Part shown: piece after piece, positions 52,933 through 62,170 of the stretch
How the letters are laid out: each line of letters opens with the position of its first letter
Position numbering within the stretch: position 1 is the stretch's first letter
Assembly: GCA_036653535.1 (NCBI GenBank)
Contig: JAVVTR010000007.1
Span: 17,319 to 81,318 of the forward strand
Reading direction: 5' to 3'
Source: JAVVTR01 sp036653535
Lineage (GTDB): Bacteria > Bacteroidota > Bacteroidia > Bacteroidales > P3
DNA: 64,000 nucleotides
Made by a program: the position numbers and the translations under genes
Notes under the pieces: generated by a model
What the model saw: the letters and a program-made list of their open reading frames with translations, nothing else
The model's database searches: none
What the model was told of the DNA's origin: nothing

Positions 52933-53006
52933 GGTCCCATAGCTCAGTTGGTTAGAGTAGATGACTCATAATCATTTGGTCCTAGGTTCGAGCCCTAGTG
53001 GGACCA
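52933..53006 (+). tRNA. tRNA with CAT anticodon (elongator Met or Ile2)
   Basis: A 74-base cloverleaf: acceptor GGTCCCA/TGGGACC with discriminator A, D arm AGCTCAGTTGGTTAGAG, anticodon loop CTCATAA, T arm ctagg-TTCGAGC-cctag. CCA is not encoded. The intact first acceptor pair and the AU/GU-rich anticodon stem exclude initiator tRNA. Met and lysidine-modified Ile2 cannot be separated by eye. Confidence 0.93.
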
Positions 53007-53016
53007 CCCTAAAAAT

Positions 53017-53050
53017 AAAGCACTTATGGATATTTCATGGGTGCTTTTTT
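53017..53050 (+). terminator. Terminator after the tRNA
   Basis: AAAGCAC (53017-53023) pairs with GTGCTTT (53041-53047), with an additional inner ATG/CAT pairing, followed by six T. It starts 11 bases after the tRNA end. Confidence 0.75.
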
Positions 53051-53056
53051 GGTTTC

Positions 53057-53100
53057 ATTTGCACCCCATTTGCACCCTATTTGCATAGCATTTACATACC
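53057..53100. repeat. Four 11-bp tandem units (possible attachment-site arm repeats)
   Basis: ATTTGCACCCC, ATTTGCACCCT, ATTTGCATAGC and ATTTACATACC follow each other without gaps, 51 bases after a tRNA gene. TTTGCACC repeats near tRNA 3' ends are common where tyrosine integrases act in Bacteroidota (from memory). No integrase gene is present in the window. Confidence 0.5.
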
Positions 53101-53325
53101 AGTGGAGGCATATTCGTTTGGTTAGAGGCTAAGTTTTGAGAAGAATTCTTGTGGGACTTAGGCAAATAAATGAAATGGATTTAAATGCAAGAGCGACAAG
53201 TGGGATCCATCCAAAATTTAGGTAGAAAAGCAGAATTAGAAATAAATTGCTTTCATTGGAATAGGAAAAAGGGGAAGTTTGGGTTGGCCAACAAACAATA
53301 TGGATAGCCGTCCGTTGTATATTTT

Positions 53326-53363
53326 ACACCCAATTTTACACCCAATAAGGTAAAATTGGGTGT
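53326..53363. terminator. Bidirectional hairpin before the methyltransferase gene
   Basis: CACCCAATTTTAC (53327-53339) and its exact complement (53350-53362) enclose a 10-base loop, with one more A-T pair outside and a T-rich 3' flank. The rest of 53101-53452 holds nothing recognisable. Confidence 0.7.
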
Positions 53364-53452
53364 TTTGTTTTAATCCCCTGTCTAAGTCTCCAATCCCCCC
53401 CAAGAAAAGAGGTTTTGACCAAATTGTAACTGTTTTTAAATTTATATATATC

Positions 53453-54316
53453 ATGATTTTGAGCATAGATACTTTTTTTGAGTTATTATCGGAAGAAATT
53501 TCCATCAACAAAGAACTGCGCTCTTATCATAAATTTTGCGAAAACACTTCTGCCACTCGCAACGCATTTCGCAAAGCTTATTTTATACAACGTTTAGCAT
53601 ATCTACGCCAATGCTTAGAAAAACTTCCAAATCAAGCTCAAATATGGGATGTTGGCTGTGGCTATGGCAGCGAAAGTATTTTCATGGCTCTACTTTTGCC
53701 CAATGCGCAAGTCTTTGGTTCCACCTTAGAATACTATTACGAGCTGCTTCCCCAACGCCTCGATTTTTGGAAACAAAAAGGTTTTGATTTATCCAATTTA
53801 ACCTTTGAATACCAAAATTTATTCGATTGCCAGCCCTCGCAAAAACGCTTTGATTTAATTTTTGCACAAGATACTTTGCATCATGTTGAACCCATCACCA
53901 AAGCCTTGATACATCTACAAAATTGCCTTAATCCTACAGGAAAAATGGTTGTTTGTGAAGAGAATGGGAGTAATTTAATTAATACTTTGGTACATTTTAG
54001 ACAAAGAGGATTTAAAAGAGTAGGCACTTATTACGACAAACAAAAAGACATAAACATTCCCTTCGGCAATGAAAATACAAGATCTTTAGAACACTGGGAA
54101 AAATTATTATTAGAAAGCGCTTGGAAAATAGATCCCAATTCGGTGGAATACATACGCTTCTATTTTCCAAGATTTTACCGCAAATATAGCCTTAACGAAA
54201 TTATAGCTAAAGAACAAAAGCTATGGCCAAATCACTATATATTCAGAAAATACTTCTTTTTTGGAATTAACTTTACTGCGGAAATTTGTAAGCCGTCTAA
54301 TATTACACAAAATTAA
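53453..54316 (+). CDS. SAM-dependent class I methyltransferase
   Basis: A 287-residue methyltransferase. SAM motif I is IWDVGCGYGSES, motif II region VFGSTLEYYYELLPQ, motif IV FDLIFAQDTLHHVEP, and a post-IV CLNPTGKMVVCEENG. The substrate is unknown; the adjacent glycosyltransferase, six bases downstream, suggests a surface-glycan or glycolipid role (inference). The ATG at 53453 replaces a longer reading that begins inside the terminator hairpin. Confidence 0.85.
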   Translation: MILSIDTFFELLSEEISINKELRSYHKFCENTSATRNAFRKAYFIQRLAYLRQCLEKLPNQAQIWDVGCGYGSESIFMALLLPNAQVFGSTLEYYYELLPQRLDFWKQKGFDLSNLTFEYQNLFDCQPSQKRFDLIFAQDTLHHVEPITKALIHLQNCLNPTGKMVVCEENGSNLINTLVHFRQRGFKRVGTYYDKQKDINIPFGNENTRSLEHWEKLLLESAWKIDPNSVEYIRFYFPRFYRKYSLNEIIAKEQKLWPNHYIFRKYFFFGINFTAEICKPSNITQN

Positions 54317-54322
54317 ATACCT

Positions 54323-55459
54323 ATGAAAATAGCAATTAATGCACGGCTTTTATTGGCAGGAAAGTTAGATGGTATTGGATGGTTCTCTTACGAAATTCTT
54401 AAACGTATAAGCTTGGCTCATCCGGAACATGAGTTTTTATTTTTATTCGATCGCAAACCTCATCCCTCCTTTATTTTCGGTCCTAACGTAAAGGCTGTGG
54501 TGGTATTTCCTCCGGCGAGGCACCCTTTTTTGTGGTATCTTTTTTTTGAAAGGGGGATCCCCCCAATCTTGAAAAAGCATAAGGTGGATTTGTTTATTTC
54601 TACCGATGGTTGGATGCCATTAAATTTAAAAATTCCTTCTATTAACGTAATTCATGATTTGAATTTCTTACATCACCCTGAATTTATAGCCCAACCTATA
54701 GTGCGGCTATATTACGCTTATTTCTTTCCGAAATTTGCGCAACAAGCCACTCGTCTCGTTACGGTTTCCAATTTTACCAAAGAGGATATAGTTCATAATT
54801 ATGGGATAGATCCTGAAAAAATAGAGGTGGTTTATAACGCAGCCCAATCCATTTATCGCCCTCTTTCAAAAGAACAACAAACAAGGATACAAGAAAAATA
54901 TAGTATGGCTTGTCCTTATTTTATTTTTGTTGGAACCATTCACCAACGTAAAAACTTAGCCAATATTTTCCGGGCTTTTGATCTCTTCAAAGCAGAAACC
55001 AAAACGGAGGTAAAATTATTGATAGCAGGGGGAAAAATTTGGTGGAAAGGAGAAATTGAGAATACTTACGAGGGGATGCAAAACAAAAAAGAGGTGATTT
55101 TTTTAGGCAGAGTGGATGCGGATATTTTAAGTGCATTGATGGCCTCTTCCATAGCCCTTTTATATCCTTCTTTTTTTGAAGGTTTCGGCATTCCCATTGT
55201 AGAAGCTTTTCATGCCGAAGTACCCGTACTAACTTCCAACATTACTTCTATGCCGGAAGTTGCAGGAGAAGCGGCCTATTATGTAGAACCTTATTCGGTA
55301 GAATCCATTAAAAATGGAATGATTAAACTCTATGAAGATAAAAACTACTGTAAAGAACTTATTGCCCTTGGACGTGAGCGTAAAAAAATGTTTTCGTGGG
55401 ACGAGAGTGCAAAAAAATTCTGGTCCATTGTAGAAAAACAACTCCACTCCATGGTATAG
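54323..55459 (+). CDS. Glycosyltransferase family 4
   Basis: A 378-residue GT-B enzyme transferring a sugar from a nucleotide donor in the cytosol, at the membrane surface. The N-terminal domain begins KIAINARLLLAGKLDGIGWF, which matches mannosyltransferase-like GT4 enzymes. FIFVGTIHQRKNLANIFRAF marks the C-terminal Rossmann domain, and PSFFEGFGIPIVEAFHAEVP carries the EX7E donor-binding motif. It follows the methyltransferase gene by six bases. No polysaccharide cluster surrounds it, so the product cannot be named. Confidence 0.9.
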   Translation: MKIAINARLLLAGKLDGIGWFSYEILKRISLAHPEHEFLFLFDRKPHPSFIFGPNVKAVVVFPPARHPFLWYLFFERGIPPILKKHKVDLFISTDGWMPLNLKIPSINVIHDLNFLHHPEFIAQPIVRLYYAYFFPKFAQQATRLVTVSNFTKEDIVHNYGIDPEKIEVVYNAAQSIYRPLSKEQQTRIQEKYSMACPYFIFVGTIHQRKNLANIFRAFDLFKAETKTEVKLLIAGGKIWWKGEIENTYEGMQNKKEVIFLGRVDADILSALMASSIALLYPSFFEGFGIPIVEAFHAEVPVLTSNITSMPEVAGEAAYYVEPYSVESIKNGMIKLYEDKNYCKELIALGRERKKMFSWDESAKKFWSIVEKQLHSMV

Positions 55460-55581
55460 AAATTAGCGGATCTGAATTCATAAATATATCGTCTACTTAT
55501 TTTTATTTTATAGCAATTAGGTAATTAGTTCAGCAAATTTACCTATTGCTATCAAAGGCATTGCCAAACTTTCCAACAAGT

Positions 55582-55633
55582 AAAAAATCCGGCTTCCCTG
55601 TTTGTATGTACAAACAGGGAAGCCGGATTTTTT
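55582..55633. terminator. Perfect 25-bp stem bidirectional terminator
   Basis: AAAAAATCCGGCTTCCCTG plus six bases (55582-55606) pairs without mismatch with 55609-55633, spaced by TG. It lies between the convergent glycosyltransferase and T9SS cargo genes and has a T run on either strand. Confidence 0.9.
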
Positions 55634-55668
55634 AAGGAGCTATTTTATATACTCTTTGGAAAGCTCTA

Positions 55669-58600
55669 CTACCAAACAGTTTTTACCAAGCGAGCCCCTT
55701 TTTCTGTGGTTATTTTCACAAAATAGATTCCTCTATTTTTCACAGGAACATCCAAAGAAGAGTTTCCGGAATTTTTAAGATACACCTTTTGTCCAGAAAG
55801 ATTATACACCTCTATTTTCTTATAATAAATCCCGTTATTTTCTATATGAAAACCAAAGTTAGTTCTTAAAACGCAAAATGGATTTTCTTCCAAGGTCTCT
55901 ATGGCAGTAGTTTTAGTACCATAAAGCGATATAAGCACATCGGAAACCCCTTGGGAATGTAGGCGTACTTTAGCAAAATGTATATTTCCATGAATAGGAG
56001 CATAAGTAACCGTGAAGCCATCTGCTACAGCATTTTTATCTATAGAAGTTTTGCTTAATCGGAAATTGGTCGCATCGGCTCCCTCTATGCTCAAGCTAAT
56101 ATTTTCGGTAAGCAAGAAAGAATTCACCACTATTTTCTGCGAAGTAAGTTCGCTTCCTTTTATCAAATTTAAATGAATGCTCGTATCCTTGCTTGCTATA
56201 AGAATTTGAGCAATAGATTTCACCCCTCTACCCTCCATGGGAATAATTACATCGGGGCAACCAGCAGAACTTAATTTAATATAAGCTAAATGCAAACCCT
56301 CTTCCATAGGCGAAAAAGTCACTTTAAAACTTCCACCACTTGCCTCTAAAAACTCTTTGGAGGCCACAAATTTACCCGCATTAGGTCCTAAAACGGAAAT
56401 GGAAATTTGTTGTTTCAAATTCTTTGCCTTTACTACAATTTCTGCAGATTCCACCTGTGTGTACACCTCTGTACGCAACGACAAAGAATCGGTAGTACTG
56501 GTAATAGAACCCAAATCCTCCCGTCCAAAACTTACATCATCTATGTAATAAACCACGCTACTATTGCTACCAGTAGGACCATAGAAACGGAATCCCATAA
56601 AGAAAATATCGGCTATATTTTGATCTTTTAAATCTAAATGGAACTCGCGCCAAGTTTTATTTTCATCGGGAATAGATGGCATAGGCATGGGAACGATGCT
56701 CTTATAAACGCTATCCCCCACCTTTTCCATATAATAGAGTTCTATTTTCGAACTATGATGTTCAAACATAAAATCACCCCTTACACGGAAAGTAAAGATT
56801 TTTTCTTTCGCATTTTTAAAATCCAAAGCAGGAGTTACCAACCACATTTCGCAATTACCAGTTGTATCTTGTTGATAAACATATCCCGTAGCCTTAGCCG
56901 CACTTTCTATCCTCTCTCCAGCTTCATTTTTGAAACTATAGCCCCACCAAGGTCGATTCCACTGCAAGACCACATTTTGCATAATACTATCTTCTATTTT
57001 TTGATTGTGCAGCACCGAAGAAAAATCTTGCACCCACTTCGTTTTAGGATTAGTAGTATCTAACACAAAATGCGTATGGAAATCAGGAGCTACGGTAGTA
57101 TCCCCATTTTTAATAGCCGTCCCATGAATCACCAATACCACCGTATCGGCTTCTTTGGAAAAGAATAGCACATAAGCGGTATGCGAACCCTCCCCTTTGG
57201 GTTGATAAGTAACCTTGAACTTCGCATCCACTACCGTTTTTCCAAACATAGAAGTAGAAATTAAAAAGTTTCCCTTTTGTTCCCCACTTAATTTAACATG
57301 CAAATAATCTTTTAAATCTGTAGCATTCAAAAGGATACTATCCACCATTTTAGAGCCAACCTCAGCGGTAAAATGCATCAAAGAATCTTTAGAAAGAACA
57401 ATATTAGGCTTATTGCCCGATATATTGGCGGTAGCCACTCCTACCACTTCTATCCTTTGGGTGGAAGCCCCCAGCGAACTAAGCTCTATATTTGCAAAAT
57501 GTCGCCCAGCCACCTTAGGTTGGTATGCAATAGAAAAACTCCCCATAGTTTGCCCGTTTTTAGTAGGGATAGACGCCACAGAGGACGTAAAATAATTCGC
57601 ATTATCGCCTGTAATTTTAATTTGCACTTCTTGAGTTAAATTAAGGCCTTCCACCTTTATTTCCACAGAGGAAACGGTAGAATCTACCTTTGCTGCGAAA
57701 GTGGGCAAATTCACAGGATTAAGTCGTATTTGAGGCAAGGTATCTATAGGTTCAGGAGTAGAATTTAAAGCCCGAATATCCTTTTTAAAACGAGGAGCGA
57801 TTAGTTTACCGGTACCAGCAGTACTCACCCCTATAATATCGGCCTTTGCAGGAATAGTATCTCCAATAAAATCGAAGCCCTTCAAAACACGAAGCATAAA
57901 ACCCTCCTCTATAGTGGTAGCAGCCTGCATCATTTTTGGATTAATTCCCTCTTTGAAAAATCCTCCATTTTCATTTTTTCTATTTGGGAATTCCACCTGC
58001 GTAAGAGCAATCAAGCGACTTTCATATTCTTTAGGATTAGCTTTGATTTGCGCTAAACTTGCACAAACAGCCAACACTTCGTTTCCAGAAGAAAGGGGCA
58101 AAGGAAAATCTCGAACAGGAGTAAAGGAAAGGCTACCAAAACTAAGTTTTAAATTACCAAACAAATGATTTAGTTCATCTCCAGATTGATAAGTTTCGCT
58201 GATAATACCTTCCGGGTCGTTAATAGTAATACCTGCTAAAGAATCCTGCACAAACATTTGATAAACGGTATTTCCGCTTTTTACAGGATAAACACAAGAA
58301 ACCAACACCTTGTTTTGTATCTTGTAAATTTTATTCATATAATTATCCGGATCCTTTTCTACTTGCGAACGTAATTCTTTAAGATTTTTCATTTCCGTTA
58401 CCCCATACGTTTGCCACGCCAACGGCAACTTAAGAGTATCGGCATTAGTAGTAGTAAAAATTACGGTATCGGCATTAAAATTCTGATGAGAGGCATTTAA
58501 TTGTATTATAATAGATTCCCCCTCCGGGCTCATAGCTTTTTCCTTGCTTATTACTTTTTTATTCATAGTAATTACTTTAGCGTGAACCAAAGCCGCAGAA

Positions 58601-59529
58601 ATATCGCCAGTAAGCCTTTCTCCTTTCACCACCAAAGTTTTAGAATATACTAAATCGTCGTAGCCCAAACCAAAATCTACGGAACTTGAATTTAAGGTAA
58701 TGGTAGGCTTGATAGGAACAGGTGGCTGTTCGGCAAATAAAGCTTGCCAAGAAGTAGCTACTCTAAGAGCATCCATTCGAGTTAAAGGAGTAGTAGTACT
58801 TTGGCGAACCTGTATGGCCCCAATAGAAGTAATATCATCCCCTGTTTCTTCGGGTTTATTTTGAATATAAGGAGCAGAAGCCGTTTCTGCACTCTTATTA
58901 GGATTTACCCAAACACTAACTTTATCGTTGCTTGGCCCATCTACAAATTCATATTTCACTACCACTAAAAGCGTATCGCCCCATTTAAAATCTGCACCTC
59001 CATAATTAGTCATACCCGAACGAACCACCCCTATAGAAAATATGTTTTTTTCGGCAACTCCTTTCACGTATAATTTACCAAATTGACGACTATTTTCCTC
59101 CCCAGTACTAAATGCAAGAAAATAATCGGCACTACTTCCTTTTACAGAATCCACACAAAGTAAGATAGAATAATAAACCGAAGCGGTAGTTTGTGCGGGA
59201 AAGGAAACCAAGGCTTTTTGACCCGATATAATCCGAGTAGATAAAACCCTACCAATAGGAAGCTCTTGATAACCGGAATAGGTAAGCGCCCCATTCGATA
59301 CAGAAAGAATATTCGTGCCTCCACCTGTTCCATCACGCAACCAAGAGCCATTTCCGGCAATATCTCCTTGCGGATAATCGAAATTTTCAGTTAACAAACG
59401 GGTTTGGGCAGAAAGGCCACCCATACATAAAAACAGAAACGCCCCAAGCATAGCCGAAGCAAGCTTGAAAGCTGCTTTATGGCGTAAGGCAATCATAAGT
59501 GAAGCGGTAGCTAATAATTTTTTTTTCAT
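55669..59529 (-). CDS. Giant secreted T9SS cargo protein with repeated Ig-like modules and OB-fold segment
   Basis: A 1286-residue protein. The signal sequence is long (KAAFKLASAMLGAFLFLCMGG to LSAQ). Residues about 45-260 form a jelly-roll-like domain (LLTENFDYPQGDIAGNGSW). At about 390-620 an OB-fold-like segment is seen (VFVQDSLAGITINDPEG), similar to DUF5689. At least five modules of about 85-100 residues repeat (SSVEIKVEGLNLTQEVQIKI, DSILLNATDLKDYLHVKLSG, AEIVVKAKNLKQQISISVLG, QKIVVNSFLLTENISLSIEG), interrupted by a choice-of-anchor-J-like domain near 830-1000. The end (YKKIEVYNLSGQKVYLKN, NRGIYFVKITTEKG) is a type A sorting domain. A TPR-AraC regulator lies upstream on the same strand. 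Confidence 0.84.
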   Translation of the reverse strand: MKKKLLATASLMIALRHKAAFKLASAMLGAFLFLCMGGLSAQTRLLTENFDYPQGDIAGNGSWLRDGTGGGTNILSVSNGALTYSGYQELPIGRVLSTRIISGQKALVSFPAQTTASVYYSILLCVDSVKGSSADYFLAFSTGEENSRQFGKLYVKGVAEKNIFSIGVVRSGMTNYGGADFKWGDTLLVVVKYEFVDGPSNDKVSVWVNPNKSAETASAPYIQNKPEETGDDITSIGAIQVRQSTTTPLTRMDALRVATSWQALFAEQPPVPIKPTITLNSSSVDFGLGYDDLVYSKTLVVKGERLTGDISAALVHAKVITMNKKVISKEKAMSPEGESIIIQLNASHQNFNADTVIFTTTNADTLKLPLAWQTYGVTEMKNLKELRSQVEKDPDNYMNKIYKIQNKVLVSCVYPVKSGNTVYQMFVQDSLAGITINDPEGIISETYQSGDELNHLFGNLKLSFGSLSFTPVRDFPLPLSSGNEVLAVCASLAQIKANPKEYESRLIALTQVEFPNRKNENGGFFKEGINPKMMQAATTIEEGFMLRVLKGFDFIGDTIPAKADIIGVSTAGTGKLIAPRFKKDIRALNSTPEPIDTLPQIRLNPVNLPTFAAKVDSTVSSVEIKVEGLNLTQEVQIKITGDNANYFTSSVASIPTKNGQTMGSFSIAYQPKVAGRHFANIELSSLGASTQRIEVVGVATANISGNKPNIVLSKDSLMHFTAEVGSKMVDSILLNATDLKDYLHVKLSGEQKGNFLISTSMFGKTVVDAKFKVTYQPKGEGSHTAYVLFFSKEADTVVLVIHGTAIKNGDTTVAPDFHTHFVLDTTNPKTKWVQDFSSVLHNQKIEDSIMQNVVLQWNRPWWGYSFKNEAGERIESAAKATGYVYQQDTTGNCEMWLVTPALDFKNAKEKIFTFRVRGDFMFEHHSSKIELYYMEKVGDSVYKSIVPMPMPSIPDENKTWREFHLDLKDQNIADIFFMGFRFYGPTGSNSSVVYYIDDVSFGREDLGSITSTTDSLSLRTEVYTQVESAEIVVKAKNLKQQISISVLGPNAGKFVASKEFLEASGGSFKVTFSPMEEGLHLAYIKLSSAGCPDVIIPMEGRGVKSIAQILIASKDTSIHLNLIKGSELTSQKIVVNSFLLTENISLSIEGADATNFRLSKTSIDKNAVADGFTVTYAPIHGNIHFAKVRLHSQGVSDVLISLYGTKTTAIETLEENPFCVLRTNFGFHIENNGIYYKKIEVYNLSGQKVYLKNSGNSSLDVPVKNRGIYFVKITTEKGARLVKTVW

Positions 59530-59843
59530 TTTGCTTGCATGTTTTGGTTAAAAGTTTAAAAATTAGGAAAGGGTACAAAAAAAGTTTTGCAGAACCTCTG
59601 CTTAAAAACTTTCATGGTCCAAATATAAATTTTACCCATAGAAGAAATAAGACAAATTTAGAAAAAGCTAAGACAGAGACAGAAAAAGATACGACAAATT
59701 TGGAAAAAAATACGACAAATCCGGAAAAACACACCCTCTCCACGGGAAATAGCCTCTTCCACTCAAAATAAAACCTATCCAGCAAGAGGCTCTACTCGTA
59801 TGAATGGCGTTGATTTACCCTATTGATTTCTCTAAAAAACGTA
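59530..59843. other. Spacer between the TPR-AraC regulator and the T9SS cargo gene
   Basis: A 314-bp AT-rich gap. It contains degenerate repeats (acgacaaatttggaaaaa and relatives, 59650-59725) and, on the minus strand, TATATTTG (59627-59620) as a possible -7 box of the cargo gene; the nearest TTTG is 25 bp upstream of it. Confidence 0.45.
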
Positions 59844-61565
59844 TTATTTTCTCGCTTTTGCCAAATTCCGAAATTCCGTAGGAGTCATTCCAAAACTTTC
59901 CCTAAACAAACGATGAAAATTGCGAGTAGAATTAAACCCACAATCTAAAGCAATGGCTTCAATAGTAGCGGAATTTTGGGGATCCAACAAAATTTTACGA
60001 GCCGCTTCTAAACGCAAATTATGAATATAATTTTGAAACGACAGGCCCGTTGCCTCACGAATAGCCGTACAAAGATAGTTTTCATTAGTAGAAAGCGCAT
60101 TAGCAACTTCCTTGCGCCCAATTTCTGCACCAAGATACCTTTGGCTACTTTCCATCCATTGCTGTAATTCCCGAAATAATTTATTATCCGATTCCGGCAT
60201 TTTCCATTGGTGCAATTCCTCTTCTTTTTCTTTTACCAAAGCAATTTGTTCGAACAACTTTTTGTTTTTACTCCTAATCCTTTGCAAATTAGAATAAATA
60301 AAAACTATAGTGAAGCCAAAAAAGATCAGGATCGCAATAAGAACCAACAAACGATGGTGCTGCATTTGAATAACATACTTTTGTGTCAATATCTGCGCAT
60401 CCTTTTCCGAAGTTTCGTACAAAGTACCAAGCTCCATAGCAGTAGCCACTCTCATTTTTTCTGTTAGGCTCTCCTTTAAATTAGCAGCCTGCGTACGATA
60501 TAGATAAGCATTTTTATAATCGCCAAGACCCGCATAAGCTTCCGATAGAAAACCTTTAAGGATGTAATGGTAATTATTAATACTATCCCCCATTTCTATT
60601 TTAGCAAGTACCCACTGAACCTCCTTTATAAGCCCTTTCCAATCCTTGGCTTCTTCCATATAATTAAAAAGACTAAGGTAAACCGGCATACGAACCTGAT
60701 CAATATTCCGAATTAACTCCATAGCCTCTCTACAAGCTTGCTGCGCTTTGCCCGGCGAATGACTTTTAATAAGGCTATAGGCCATTTGCGACAAAAGTTC
60801 CGCACGAAAATAATTTAATTCTATAGGATTTCTATAATACGTTTTTTTAATTTCTTCCGAACTAAGCGCATCCAATTCTCGTAAAAGCCTCTGCATCAAT
60901 TTAGAAGACTTGTCGAACTGGCCTTGCTGAGAAAAGATATCCCCTTTAACATATTGATATAGAATTTTACTTTCTACATTATTTGCATTATTAATAGCAC
61001 GATCCATATAGACATGCGCCTTATCGTACATTTTCATTTGACTATACACATTGCCAATAACGGCAAAACAAGTGGCCATATATTCTACATCTTTGCTTTT
61101 TTTAGCTAAATCGGCCGCTTGTAGGGCAAAAGAAAGGGCTTGCTCATATTCCCCCAAGAACATATATTCCTCGCTAAGAGCAGCACATATACGGGCATGG
61201 AAAGCCGGATTTACCTGTGCCGAATCGGTAGAATGTGCCTGTAAGAGATATTTAACAGAAGTTCGTGCTCTATTAGCCCGTGCGCAAACCATACCATAGG
61301 AATAACACAAACTAATTTCAGAAATATTATTATAGCCCTCTGCACTTTCTTTTCGCCAAAGAGAATCCACAATAAGCAAGGCCGAATCGGGATTAGAACT
61401 TCGAAAATCATCTACTCTCTCTAAGGTATAGAGCGGAGAAGGCATAAGCTTGGTAGGATAAATTTTATTTGTTGGCTCCTTAGCGTGTAAAGGTAGAAAA
61501 ACGCAAAAAAGCATACAAAGCATACTAACTTTTATAACAACCCATTGGAAACGTTTAAATTTCAT
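59844..61565 (-). CDS. TPR-repeat membrane regulator with C-terminal AraC helix-turn-helix
   Basis: A 573-residue regulator from the ATG at 61565, which places the signal sequence (FQWVVIKVSMLCMLFCVFLP to LHAK) at the start; two earlier in-frame ATGs exist. TPR-like helices fill about 60-370 (YEQALSFALQAADLAKKS, MYDKAHVYMDRAINNA). One membrane span follows (LLVLIAILIFFGFTIVFIYS), then a coiled coil and a complete AraC domain at about 470-573 (EVANALSTNENYLCTAIREA, IEAIALDCGFNSTRNFHRLF, FGMTPTEFRNLA). The sensing part is probably periplasmic. It lies immediately upstream of, and on the same strand as, a T9SS cargo gene, its likely target by position. Confidence 0.86.
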   Translation of the reverse strand: MKFKRFQWVVIKVSMLCMLFCVFLPLHAKEPTNKIYPTKLMPSPLYTLERVDDFRSSNPDSALLIVDSLWRKESAEGYNNISEISLCYSYGMVCARANRARTSVKYLLQAHSTDSAQVNPAFHARICAALSEEYMFLGEYEQALSFALQAADLAKKSKDVEYMATCFAVIGNVYSQMKMYDKAHVYMDRAINNANNVESKILYQYVKGDIFSQQGQFDKSSKLMQRLLRELDALSSEEIKKTYYRNPIELNYFRAELLSQMAYSLIKSHSPGKAQQACREAMELIRNIDQVRMPVYLSLFNYMEEAKDWKGLIKEVQWVLAKIEMGDSINNYHYILKGFLSEAYAGLGDYKNAYLYRTQAANLKESLTEKMRVATAMELGTLYETSEKDAQILTQKYVIQMQHHRLLVLIAILIFFGFTIVFIYSNLQRIRSKNKKLFEQIALVKEKEEELHQWKMPESDNKLFRELQQWMESSQRYLGAEIGRKEVANALSTNENYLCTAIREATGLSFQNYIHNLRLEAARKILLDPQNSATIEAIALDCGFNSTRNFHRLFRESFGMTPTEFRNLAKARK

Positions 61566-61907
61566 ACTTTTCCTTTTTTTTACGAGCATAAAACAGCCAA
61601 CAAAGACCATTTCATCTCAAACACCCGCAAGAAAGTATCCACCACGACATACCCTCCATTTTAATTTACTCCATTTCCATTTTATTAAAACGAAGCATCT
61701 TTCCTTGGAGCAAACAGCAAACAGAAATTATAGAAAAGTAGCCGAAGCCCAACTTAAATTCATTTCTATTTAACTACAAAAATAAGAAAAACATGCTACA
61801 AAAAATAATACAAAAATTATTTTTCCTCCTGCATATCTTACATATCCTGCCACCCTGCTCATACTGCCATTTGGAAGCAGTCTAAGAAATAGAGAATGGT
61901 GTTATAC

Positions 61908-62090
61908 ATAGAAATGGGAGAAACTATAAATAGGAGAAATAGGAGAAACTATAAAGAGAAGAGCCCCATAAATAGAAAATAAATAGTCCTATAAAGATAA
62001 AACCTAGAAATAGGAGAAACTAAGAAGAGAAAAAAAACCAATAGGAGAACCAATGAAAAGCCCTATAAATAAAAGAGACTGTGAATAGAA
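61908..62090. repeat. Degenerate aaataggagaaact repeats in the spacer
   Basis: Within the 605-bp gap 61566-62170, the motif aataggagaaact or close variants occurs about five times (61935-62060), separated by (cc)tataaa-type stretches. The rest of the gap is AT-rich with no gene recognised. Confidence 0.5.
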
Positions 62091-62111
62091 CTCCCAAATA
62101 AATAGAATAGA

Positions 62112-62148
62112 AAAAGGGAAAATGAATTTTAATTTCCTTTTCCCTTTT
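62112..62148 (-). terminator. Terminator of sppA
   Basis: AAAAGGGAAAA (62112-62122) pairs with TTTTCCCTTTT (62138-62148) around a 15-base loop, 22 bases past the sppA stop on the minus strand. Confidence 0.7.
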
Positions 62149-62170
62149 CCTATTATAAAACGGTTTAAAT

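Noticed and set aside
52933..53006. Initiator tRNA-fMet
   Set aside because: The first acceptor pair is a normal G-C, and the anticodon stem lacks the three G-C pairs that define initiators.
53236..53511. 91-residue minus-strand frame before the methyltransferase
   Set aside because: It crosses the hairpin at 53326-53363 and overlaps the methyltransferase start on the other strand; no homology recognised.
59535..59771. 78-residue plus-strand frame rich in Lys/Thr/Asn/Glu
   Set aside because: It arises from degenerate repeats in the spacer and looks like low-complexity translation of non-coding DNA.
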